Below are positions 52,351 to 59,940 of a stretch of DNA of 64,000 nucleotides, in pieces. Position 1 is the first letter of the stretch. The number at the start of each line of letters is the position of its first letter. Under the pieces are notes generated by a model. That model was given only the letters and a program-made list of their open reading frames with translations. It was not told where the DNA came from and did not search any database. The translations under genes were made by a program, and so were the position numbers. Where the stretch lies: NCBI RefSeq assembly GCF_002904295.1, contig NZ_PPHG01000089.1, forward strand, positions 62,001 to 126,000. Reading direction: 5' to 3'. The DNA comes from Amycolatopsis sp. CA-128772. GTDB taxonomy: Bacteria; Actinomycetota; Actinomycetes; Mycobacteriales; Pseudonocardiaceae.

Positions 52351-53523
52351 TCAGGCGCCAACGGCTTCGAGTTCGGCTTCGATCGCCGCTTCGAGGCGCT
52401 CGCGCACCTCGGGGACGTCGATCTTGACCAGGATCTCGTGGAAGAACCCGCGCACGACCAGGCGCCGCGCGGCTTCTTCGGCGATCCCGCGCGACTGCAG
52501 GTAGAACAACTGCTCGTCGTCGAACCTTCCCGTCGCGCTCGCGTGGCCGGCGCCCTCGATCTCGCCGGTCTCGATCTCGAGGTTCGGCACCGAGTCCGCG
52601 CGCGCGCCCGGCGTGAGCACCAGGTTGCGGTTGAGCTCGTAGGTGTCGGTGGCCTCGGCGGCCGCGCGGATCAGGACGTCGCCGATCCACACCGTGTGCG
52701 CGCCCTCGCCCTGCAGCGCGCCCTTGTACATCACGCGCGAGCGGCAGTTCGGGACCGCGTGGTCGACGAACAGCCGGTGCTCCTGGTGCTGGCCGGCGTC
52801 GGCGAAGTAGACGCCGAGCATCTCGACGTCACCGCCCTTGTCCGCGAACGTCGCCGTCGGCGAGATGCGGACCAGGTCGCCGCCCAGGGTGATCACGGTG
52901 TGCCGCAGCGCGGCGTCGCGGCCCAGCTTCAGGTGCTGCTCGGAGACGTGCACGGCGTCGTCGGCCCAGTCCTGGACGCTGACCACGGTGACCTTGGCGC
53001 CGTCGCCGATGACGAACTCGACGTTGTCGGCGTAGGTGCCGGAGCCGGCGTGGTCGAGCACGATCACGGCTTCGGCGAACGCCTCGGCGCGGACCTGCAG
53101 GTGCCCGTAGGCGACCTGGCCCTCGCCGGGGCCCTGGATCCGCAGCACCGACGGCTTCGACGCCTTCGTCTCCTTGGGCACCGTCACGACGGTGGCCGTG
53201 GTGAACGCCGAGTACGCCTGCGCGGCGATCCGGTCGCTCGGGACACCGGCTTCACCGAGGCGCGCGTCGTCGCGGCCGACGGTCTCGATCTTCAGCTCGG
53301 GCGCGGCTTCGGCTTCGAGCGTGATCTCGCCGGTGGCGACCGCGCTGCCGTCGTGGAGGCCGCGAAGGCGCTTCATCGGCGTGAAGCGCCAGTTCTCCTC
53401 ACGGCCGCCCGGGACCTCGAAGGCCTCGACGTCGTAGGAGGTGAAGCGCTCCGCGCGGGAGGCCGCCGGAATGACGGCCCCCTCGCGAAGAGCTTCCGAA
53501 ACGTTGTTCTCGGTAACCGACAT
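52351..53523 (-). CDS. sufD: Fe-S cluster assembly protein SufD
   Basis: A 390-residue beta-helix protein (HLKLGRDAALRHTVITLGG ... QLFYLQSRGIAEEAARRLVV RGFF region), partner of SufB and SufC in cluster assembly. It begins 2 bases after the sufB stop, on the same transcript. Confidence 0.95.
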   Translation of the reverse strand: MSVTENNVSEALREGAVIPAASRAERFTSYDVEAFEVPGGREENWRFTPMKRLRGLHDGSAVATGEITLEAEAAPELKIETVGRDDARLGEAGVPSDRIAAQAYSAFTTATVVTVPKETKASKPSVLRIQGPGEGQVAYGHLQVRAEAFAEAVIVLDHAGSGTYADNVEFVIGDGAKVTVVSVQDWADDAVHVSEQHLKLGRDAALRHTVITLGGDLVRISPTATFADKGGDVEMLGVYFADAGQHQEHRLFVDHAVPNCRSRVMYKGALQGEGAHTVWIGDVLIRAAAEATDTYELNRNLVLTPGARADSVPNLEIETGEIEGAGHASATGRFDDEQLFYLQSRGIAEEAARRLVVRGFFHEILVKIDVPEVRERLEAAIEAELEAVGA

Positions 53524-53525
53524 GA

Positions 53526-54974
53526 CTAGCCGACGGACCCTTCCATCTGGAGCTCGATCAGGCGGTTCAGCTCGAGCGCGTACTCCATCGGCAGCTCACG
53601 GGCGATCGGCTCGACGAAGCCGCGCACGATCATCGCCATCGCCTCGGCCTCGTCGAGGCCGCGCGACATCAGGTAGAACAGCTGGTCCTCGCTGACCTTG
53701 GACACCGTGGCCTCGTGGCCCATCGACACCTCGTCGTTGCGGATGTCCACGTACGGGTACGTGTCCGAGCGCGAGATGGTGTCGACGAGCAGCGCGTCGC
53801 AGACCACGCTGGAGCGCGAGTGGTGCGCCCGCTTCGCGACCTTGACCAGGCCGCGGTAGGACGTCCGGCCGCCGCCGCGCGCCACCGACTTCGACACGAT
53901 GGTCGAGGACGTGTACGGCGCGAGGTGCTCCATCTTGGCGCCCGCGTCCTGGTGCTGGCCCTCGCCCGCGAACGCGACCGACAGGACCTCGCCCTTGGCG
54001 TGCTCGCCCATGAGGAACACCGACGGGTACTTCATCGTCACCTTGGAACCGATGTTGCCGTCGATCCATTCCATGGTCGCGCCCTCTTCGCACTTGGCGC
54101 GCTTGGTGACCAGGTTGTAGACGTTGTTCGACCAGTTCTGGATGGTCGTGTAACGGCAGCGGGCGCCCTTCTTGACGATGATCTCCACGACCGCCGAGTG
54201 CAGCGAGTCGGACTGGTAGATCGGCGCCGTGCAACCCTCGACGTAGTGCACGTACGCACCTTCGTCGACGATGATCAGGGTGCGCTCGAACTGGCCCATG
54301 TTCTCGGTGTTGATCCGGAAGTAGGCCTGCAGCGGGATCTCCACGTGCACGCCCTTCGGCACGTAGATGAACGAGCCGCCGGACCACACCGCCGTGTTCA
54401 GCGCGGAGAACTTGTTGTCCCCGGCCGGGATGACCGAGCCGAAGTACTCCTGGAACAGCTCCGGGTGCTCCTTGAGCGCCGAGTCGGTGTCCAGGAACAG
54501 GACGCCCTGCTCCTCCAGGTCCTCGCGGATCTGGTGGTAGACGACCTCGGACTCGTACTGCGCGGCGACGCCGGCCACGAGGCGCTGCTTCTCCGCCTCG
54601 GGGATGCCCAGCTTGTCGTAGGTGTTCTTGATGTCCTCGGGCAGTTCCTCCCAGGAGGTGGCCTGCTTCTCCGTGGACCGCACGAAGTACTTGATGTTCT
54701 CGAAGTCGATCCCGGAGAGGTCGGCCCCCCAGTTGGGCATGGGCTTCTTCTCGAAGAGCTTGAGCGCCTTCAGTCGCGCTTCGCGCATCCACTCCGGTTC
54801 GGACTTCTTCCCGGAGATGTCGGTGACGACATCCTCGTTCAGCCCGCGACGGGCGCTGGCGCCCGCTTCGTCGGAGTCGGCCCAGCCGAACGCGTACTTG
54901 CCAAGGGACTCGATGGTCTCTTCCTGGCTCAGTGGCGCGGTGGTGGGAGTGCGCTGCTCGGCAGCGGCAGTCAT
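53526..54974 (-). CDS. sufB: Fe-S cluster assembly protein SufB
   Basis: A 482-residue scaffold subunit with KYAFGWADSDEAGASARRGL at the N-terminus and conserved YVEGCTAPIYQSDSLHSAVV, KCEEGATMEWIDGNIGSKVT and DQLFYLMSRGLDEAEAM. No intein is present, unlike mycobacterial SufB. GGAGGG precedes the ATG at 54974, which overlaps the sufR stop. Confidence 0.96.
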   Translation of the reverse strand: MTAAAEQRTPTTAPLSQEETIESLGKYAFGWADSDEAGASARRGLNEDVVTDISGKKSEPEWMREARLKALKLFEKKPMPNWGADLSGIDFENIKYFVRSTEKQATSWEELPEDIKNTYDKLGIPEAEKQRLVAGVAAQYESEVVYHQIREDLEEQGVLFLDTDSALKEHPELFQEYFGSVIPAGDNKFSALNTAVWSGGSFIYVPKGVHVEIPLQAYFRINTENMGQFERTLIIVDEGAYVHYVEGCTAPIYQSDSLHSAVVEIIVKKGARCRYTTIQNWSNNVYNLVTKRAKCEEGATMEWIDGNIGSKVTMKYPSVFLMGEHAKGEVLSVAFAGEGQHQDAGAKMEHLAPYTSSTIVSKSVARGGGRTSYRGLVKVAKRAHHSRSSVVCDALLVDTISRSDTYPYVDIRNDEVSMGHEATVSKVSEDQLFYLMSRGLDEAEAMAMIVRGFVEPIARELPMEYALELNRLIELQMEGSVG

Positions 54975-55750
54975 GCGGGTTTCCCTCCATTCGGGATCCG
55001 TGCTGTGTGCCCCTCGGGGGACACCGTTCTCGCCGGCTCGGGATGGGCCGGCTGACCCGCCGTGACGGGTACGTGGGTGGTGCACGCGGAGTCCCCGCGT
55101 GCGATGGTCGCCAGCCGCTGGACGTGGGTGCCCAGCAGCTTCGCGAACGCCTCGGTCTCGGCCTCGCAGAGCTGCGGGAACTCCGCGGCCACGTGGGCGA
55201 CCGGACAGTGGTGCTGGCAGAGCTGGGCGCCCACGTTCTGCCCCGGTGCCGGGGCACCGACCTGGCGGGTCGACGCAGCGTAGCCTTCCCTGCTCAACGC
55301 GGTCGCGAGGGCCTCCGCGCGCGCCGCGGGATCACCCGGTCCGGTGATCGCCGGGCGGTGCGGGCCGACGAGCTTCTCGATGCGCCGCTCGGCGAAGGCG
55401 CGGACGGCGTCTTCGCCGGCGTGCTCGGCCAGGAAGCGGATCGCGGAGACGGCCAGGTCGTCGTAGGCGTGCCCGAAGCGGGCGCGGCCGGGCTCGGTGA
55501 GCAGGAACAGCTTCGCCGGCCGACCCCGGCCTCGGGGTCCTCGGCGCGGTGCGTCCCGCGTCTCGGCTTCGCCATCCGCGAGAAGCGCGTCGAGGTGCCG
55601 GCGGACCGCGGTGGGGCTGATCCCGAGCTGCTCGGCGACCACGACGGCGGTCATGGGACCCTGTTCCAGCAGCAGCCGGGCGACCTCGTGGCGGGTCTTG
55701 CCCTCGGCGCTGACCTGCGACGGAACGTGCGGGAGCGCGGCACGCGGCAT
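54971..55750 (-). CDS. sufR: Fe-S-sensing repressor SufR
   Basis: About 259 residues. A winged HTH (TAVVVAEQLGISPTAVRRHL) is followed by a C-terminal domain with CQHHCPVAHVAAEFPQLCEAE, the cysteine cluster that binds a 4Fe-4S cofactor. Holo-SufR represses its own operon. The ATG at 55750 follows AGGTGGG; GTG codons at 55762 and 55789 are alternatives, but the latter lies in the operator. The stop overlaps sufB (ATGA). Confidence 0.93.
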   Translation of the reverse strand: MPRAALPHVPSQVSAEGKTRHEVARLLLEQGPMTAVVVAEQLGISPTAVRRHLDALLADGEAETRDAPRRGPRGRGRPAKLFLLTEPGRARFGHAYDDLAVSAIRFLAEHAGEDAVRAFAERRIEKLVGPHRPAITGPGDPAARAEALATALSREGYAASTRQVGAPAPGQNVGAQLCQHHCPVAHVAAEFPQLCEAETEAFAKLLGTHVQRLATIARGDSACTTHVPVTAGQPAHPEPARTVSPEGHTARIPNGGKPA

Positions 55751-55785
55751 GTCGCCGCCCACCTGTTCACCCGCCTCCGTCTTTT

Positions 55786-55800
55786 TCACAACACAAGTGT
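55786..55800 (-). promoter_or_regulatory. SufR operator
   Basis: On the - strand ACACT-TGTGT-TGTGA, matching the ACACT-N5-TGTGA site reported for mycobacterial SufR. It is 36 bases before the sufR ATG and 83 bases before the divergent mptB start, next to an AT-rich GGAAATAAG stretch that probably holds the -10 region. Confidence 0.75.
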
Positions 55801-55870
55801 GTCTTATTTCCGGATGACCCGCAAAGGCGGGGCCTCCGGCAGTGATCCGACTCACTCCGGGGCGGACCGA

Positions 55871-55876
55871 TACCCT
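55871..55876 (+). promoter_or_regulatory. -10 element of mptB
   Basis: TACCCT lies 6 nt before the GTG start, so the transcript is probably leaderless. No good -35 box is visible. Confidence 0.5.
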
Positions 55877-55882
55877 GCACCC

Positions 55883-57541
55883 GTGGCAGTGGGTGAACAC
55901 AACCGGCAAGTGGCACGGCTCGTGAGCGGGCGTGCCCACGCGGTGACGCTTTCCCCGGTGCGGCCCCGCGAACCGCTCCCCCTCGAGGCCGGTGAGCAGC
56001 GCGGGCTGAACGTCGTCCGGCGCTTCGGCACGGTCGGGTCGCTGTTCCTCGCGCTCGGTTCGCTCGGCGCCGGCGCCGCCCCGGTGATCAACCCGGTGCA
56101 GGAGATCCCGGTGCTGCGGCTGTTCACCCGGATCCCGACGGTGTCGCTGGCCATCGCCATCTCCGGGATGGGCATCCTGGTGCTGAGCTGGCTGATGCTC
56201 GGCCGGTTCGCCCAGCCCAGCCGCACGCGCCTGGCGTCGCAGGGCCAGCTCGCGCGCACGATCGCGCTGTGGGTGCTGCCGCTGCTGGTCATCCCGCCGC
56301 TGTTCTCCCGCGACGTCTACAGCTACCTCGCGCAGAGCGAGATCGTGCACCGCGGGATGGACCCGTACGTGCTCGGCCCGGCGCAGGCCCTCGGTGTGGC
56401 CGACCCCTACACCTCGGGGGTCTCCAACATGTGGCGCGAGACGCCGGCCCCGTACGGGCCGCTGGTGCTGCGCCTCGGCGGCTGGCTGGCGCCGCTGGCC
56501 GGCAACAGCATCGCCGTCGGCGTGCTGCTGCAGCGGCTGCTCGCGATGGCCGGCGTGGTCCTCATCGTGTGGGCGCTGCCCCGGCTGGCGCGGCGGTTCG
56601 GCGTCCAGCCGGCGACCGCGCTGTGGCTCGGCGCGCTGAACCCGCTGCTGATCTTCCACTTCGTCGCCGGCGCTCACAACGACGCGCTCGCCATCGGCCT
56701 GATGCTCGCCGGGCTGGAGGTGGGCATCCGGCGGCTGCCGATCCGGGTGAAGGGCGACACCCCACCGCCGCTCGCCCGCGGGGAACTGCTCTACATCGGG
56801 CTCGGCGTCGCGCTCATCACCCTCGGGGTCGCGGTGAAGCTGCCCGCGGTGTTCGCCCTGCCGTTCTTCGCCGTGATGGTGGCGCGGCGCTGGCACGGCC
56901 GGCTCAAGGACCTGTTCGTGGCCGGGGTGCCGATGGCGCTGTGGTTCGGCGTGGTGCTGGTGGCCGTCTGCTTCGGCACCGGCCTCGGCTTCGGCTGGTT
57001 CGGGGCGACGTTCGCCGCGCCCGGGCTGGTGCACAGCTGGATCTCGCCGAGCAACGAGCTGGCCAACCTGGCGGGTGTGCTCGGCATCTCCCTGAACCTC
57101 GGCAACCACACCAGCGCCCTGGTGCCCATCTTCGGCATGCTCGGCTACGCGGTCGCGATCGCGATCACCGTCAAGTTCCTGTGGGACAGCTTCAAGTGGC
57201 GCTACCGGCCGATCATCGGCCTCGGCGTCTCCCTCGGCGCGGTGATGATCCTGCAGATCAACCTGCAGCCGTGGTACCTGCTGTGGGCGGTGATCCCGCT
57301 GGCCGCGGCGGCCGGGACGTCCCGCTTCCGGGTCGCCGCGACGGTGATCAGCGCGGCCCTGCCGTTCCTGCTCCCGCCCACCGGCAGCACCTTCGACGGC
57401 CGCCCGTACGTGCTGCCGTTCGCCTACGTCGCGGCGATCGTCGTCTGCGGCGGCGGGATGCTGATCGTGCGGCGCCTCGCGCCCGTGTTGCTGTCCCGGC
57501 CGTCCCCGCCGGGGCCCGCGCACGCCGACGCCGTATCGTGA
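55883..57541 (+). CDS. mptB: Alpha-(1->6)-mannosyltransferase MptB
   Basis: A 552-residue GT-C membrane enzyme with about 12 helices. The first extracytoplasmic loop has the catalytic acidic pair in PPLFSRDVYSYLAQSEIVHRG, with later GAHNDALAIGLMLAG. It uses polyprenyl-phosphate-mannose to start the mannan core of lipomannan. It is divergent from sufR, the same order as in mycobacteria (Rv1459c-Rv1460). Confidence 0.92.
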   Translation: MAVGEHNRQVARLVSGRAHAVTLSPVRPREPLPLEAGEQRGLNVVRRFGTVGSLFLALGSLGAGAAPVINPVQEIPVLRLFTRIPTVSLAIAISGMGILVLSWLMLGRFAQPSRTRLASQGQLARTIALWVLPLLVIPPLFSRDVYSYLAQSEIVHRGMDPYVLGPAQALGVADPYTSGVSNMWRETPAPYGPLVLRLGGWLAPLAGNSIAVGVLLQRLLAMAGVVLIVWALPRLARRFGVQPATALWLGALNPLLIFHFVAGAHNDALAIGLMLAGLEVGIRRLPIRVKGDTPPPLARGELLYIGLGVALITLGVAVKLPAVFALPFFAVMVARRWHGRLKDLFVAGVPMALWFGVVLVAVCFGTGLGFGWFGATFAAPGLVHSWISPSNELANLAGVLGISLNLGNHTSALVPIFGMLGYAVAIAITVKFLWDSFKWRYRPIIGLGVSLGAVMILQINLQPWYLLWAVIPLAAAAGTSRFRVAATVISAALPFLLPPTGSTFDGRPYVLPFAYVAAIVVCGGGMLIVRRLAPVLLSRPSPPGPAHADAVS

Positions 57542-57547
57542 CGCGAT

Positions 57548-58474
57548 GTGAGTGTCCCTGCCGTCGAGATCAGCGGGCTGGTCAAAAGCTACGGCTCCAC
57601 CCGCGCTGTCGACGGTCTCGACCTGCGGATGGAGCGCGGCAGCCTGCTCGCCCTGCTCGGCCCGAACGGCGCCGGCAAAACCACCACCGTCGAGCTCTGC
57701 GAAGGCTTCCTGAAGCCTGACGCCGGCACGGTCCGCGTGCTCGGCTTCGACCCGGTGCGCGAGTCGGCCGCGCTGCGCCCCCGCGTCGGGATCATGCCCC
57801 AGGGCGGCGGCGCCTACCCCGGCGTCCGCGCCGACGAGATGCTCAGCCTGGTGGCCTCCTGCGCGGCCACCCCGCTGGACCCGGCGTGGCTGCTGGACGT
57901 CCTCGGGCTGGCGCCGGTGCGCCGGACGCCGTTCAAGCGCCTCTCCGGCGGCCAGCAGCAACGGCTTTCGCTGGCGTGCGCCCTGGTCGGCCGTCCGGAG
58001 CTGGTGTTCCTCGACGAGCCGACGGCGGGCATGGACCCGCAGGCCCGCCGGCTGGTGTGGGACCTGCTTTCGGCGTTGCGCCGCGACGGCGTTTCGGTGC
58101 TGCTGACCACGCACCTGATGGAAGAGGCCGAGGCGCTGGCCGACACGGTCGTGATCGTGGACCACGGCAAGGTCGTCGTCTCGGGCGCGCCGCAGTCGCT
58201 GACGGTGGACGAGACCGGCAACGCGGGGCTGCGCTTCAAGGCCCGCACCCGGCTCGACACGGCGTTGCTGGCCGCCGCCCTCCCGGAGGGCTACGCGGTC
58301 CGCGAGTCGGCGCCGGGGACGTACGTGGTGGCCGGCTCGGTCGACCCGCAGGTGGTGTCGACGGTCACGGCGTGGTGCGCCCAGCAGGGCGTGCTGCCGG
58401 AGGAACTGCAGGTCGGCAAGCGGACCCTCGAAGAGGTCTTCCTCGAGCTGACCGGACGGGAGCTGCGGGCATGA
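57548..58474 (+). CDS. ABC transporter ATP-binding protein
   Basis: A 308-residue ATPase of the DRR/antibiotic-export type: Walker A LLGPNGAGKTTTVELCEG, signature LSGGQQQRLSLA, Walker B LVFLDEPTAGMDP, H-loop TTHLMEEAEAL. A C-terminal about 80-residue extension is typical of the group. It begins 6 bases after mptB and overlaps the permease gene by four bases. Confidence 0.93.
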   Translation: MSVPAVEISGLVKSYGSTRAVDGLDLRMERGSLLALLGPNGAGKTTTVELCEGFLKPDAGTVRVLGFDPVRESAALRPRVGIMPQGGGAYPGVRADEMLSLVASCAATPLDPAWLLDVLGLAPVRRTPFKRLSGGQQQRLSLACALVGRPELVFLDEPTAGMDPQARRLVWDLLSALRRDGVSVLLTTHLMEEAEALADTVVIVDHGKVVVSGAPQSLTVDETGNAGLRFKARTRLDTALLAAALPEGYAVRESAPGTYVVAGSVDPQVVSTVTAWCAQQGVLPEELQVGKRTLEEVFLELTGRELRA

Positions 58475-59253
58475 CTTTCGGTCCCGGGACGTTCACCCCG
58501 GCGCCCGGCCGGGGGTCGCTGGGCCGGATGCTGCGCACCCACGCCCGCGTCGAGGCGAGCCTGACCCTGCGCCACGGCGAGCAGGTGCTGCTGACCCTGC
58601 TGATCCCCCTGGCGTTGCTGATCGGGCTGTCCCTGCTGGACATCCTGCCCGCGTCGTCGCTGGGCCCGACGTCCAAAGTGGACTGGATCACCCCCCGCAT
58701 CCTGGCGCTGGCGGTGATGTCCTCGGCGTTCACCGGCCAGGCGATCGCCCTGGGCTTCGACCGCCGCTACGGCGTGCTGAAGCGCCTCTCGGCCACGGCC
58801 CTGCCACGGTGGCTGCTGGTGGCGGGCCGCCTCGCGGCGGCCCTGGTGGTGGTGGTCCTCCAGTCGGCGATCATCGGCGTGGTGGCGGCGTTCCTCGGCT
58901 GGTCACCTTCCCCGGCCGGCCTCTTTTCGGCGGTGGTGCTGCTGGTGCTCGGAACGCTGGCGTTCGGCGCGCTGGGCGTCCTGCTGGGCGGAGCGCTCCG
59001 GGCCGAGGCGGTCCTGGCGTTGGCGAACATCGTGTGGTTCATCCTGCTGCTGGCGGGCGGCATCCTGCTGGCACCGTCCTCCCTGCCGCGGGGGTTGGCA
59101 CACGTCGTCGAGCTGCTCCCGTCGGGCGCACTGGCCGAAGGCATGCGAGCGGCTCTCGTGGACGGCTCGTTCGCGCCGGGGCCGATGGTGGTGCTCGCGG
59201 CGTGGGCGGTGGTCGCGGGCGCGGTGGCCTCCCGGACGACCAAGCTCACCTGA
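58471..59253 (+). CDS. ABC transporter permease (ABC-2 type)
   Basis: A 260-residue membrane protein with six helices (LLTLLIPLALLIGLSLLDIL ... AIALGFDRRYGVLKRLSATALPRW ... LAFGALGVLLGGALRAEAVLA), partner of the preceding ATPase. Homologues in mycobacteria occupy the same place beside mptB and suf. The last 8 bases overlap the lasso peptidase gene on the other strand. Confidence 0.92.
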   Translation: MTFGPGTFTPAPGRGSLGRMLRTHARVEASLTLRHGEQVLLTLLIPLALLIGLSLLDILPASSLGPTSKVDWITPRILALAVMSSAFTGQAIALGFDRRYGVLKRLSATALPRWLLVAGRLAAALVVVVLQSAIIGVVAAFLGWSPSPAGLFSAVVLLVLGTLAFGALGVLLGGALRAEAVLALANIVWFILLLAGGILLAPSSLPRGLAHVVELLPSGALAEGMRAALVDGSFAPGPMVVLAAWAVVAGAVASRTTKLT

Positions 59254-59671
59254 GCGCGGGCACCGACACCATCGCGCGGTAGTACCCCTCGGGGTGCGGC
59301 TCGCCCACGTCCCGCCCCTCGGCCCGCACCCACGCGTGCGCCGCGAACGGCGGGCTGACCCGCACCCCCGCGCACCACTCCGGCCACTGCCCGGCCAGCC
59401 GGGCCACCAGCACCGTCGCCACCGACCGGCGCAGGCAGCCCTGCGGGCCCGCGGCCTTCAGGCTGACGCTCGTCACCAGCGTGCGGCAGCGCAACGCGGT
59501 CGCGTGGTCCGCCGGCCGCGCGCCCCGGCGCACCACCTGGAGCACCGCGCGCAGGCGCGCCGGGGGCAACGCCGCCAGGCGGCCGGCCACCAGGGTCAGT
59601 ACCCCCGCCACCAGGCGGTGCGGCCAGGGGAACCGCGCCGGCGTCCGGGCGATCGTCTGGGGTGAAGTCAT
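59246..59671 (-). CDS. Lasso peptide peptidase (B2, transglutaminase-like)
   Basis: A 141-residue cysteine protease that removes the leader peptide. GPQGCLRRSVATVLVARL carries the cysteine, FAAHAWVRAEG the histidine and the following GRDVGEP region the acidic residue, as in B2 proteins of lasso clusters. Its start overlaps the RRE gene by four bases. Confidence 0.9.
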   Translation of the reverse strand: MTSPQTIARTPARFPWPHRLVAGVLTLVAGRLAALPPARLRAVLQVVRRGARPADHATALRCRTLVTSVSLKAAGPQGCLRRSVATVLVARLAGQWPEWCAGVRVSPPFAAHAWVRAEGRDVGEPHPEGYYRAMVSVPALR

Positions 59672-59940
59672 TTCCGTCCCTCCCGCGGCGTCACCAGCAG
59701 GCCGCGCTCGGCCAGCGTGCCGATCAACCGGCCCACGTCGTCCCGCGCGGTCTCCACCGGCACCGCGAACCGTTCCGCGACCCGCTCGGCGGCCAGGTCG
59801 GCGTCGCCGTCCAGCAGGGTTTCGAGCACGAAGAACCCCGTCGCGTTGAGGCTGAAGTACCGGCCACGGCGTTCGTCGAGCAGCACGGCCCCGTACTCGG
59901 TGCCGGTCACCAGCACCGCCTTCGCCAGCCGGTAGGTCAT
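59668..59940 (-). CDS. Lasso RRE protein (B1, PqqD-like)
   Basis: A 90-residue winged-helix peptide-recognition protein (TEYGAVLLDERRGRYFSLNATG ... FAVPVETARDDVGRLIGTL). It binds the leader's YxxP-type motif and delivers the precursor to B2 and C. Overlaps both neighbours by four bases, so C, B1 and B2 are translationally coupled. Confidence 0.92.
   Translation of the reverse strand: MTYRLAKAVLVTGTEYGAVLLDERRGRYFSLNATGFFVLETLLDGDADLAAERVAERFAVPVETARDDVGRLIGTLAERGLLVTPREGRK

Noticed and set aside
55883..58165. Leftward open frame extending sufR upstream through mptB and the ABC ATPase
   Set aside because: Shadow of + strand genes; the SufR domain begins near 55750 and the operator lies in front of it.
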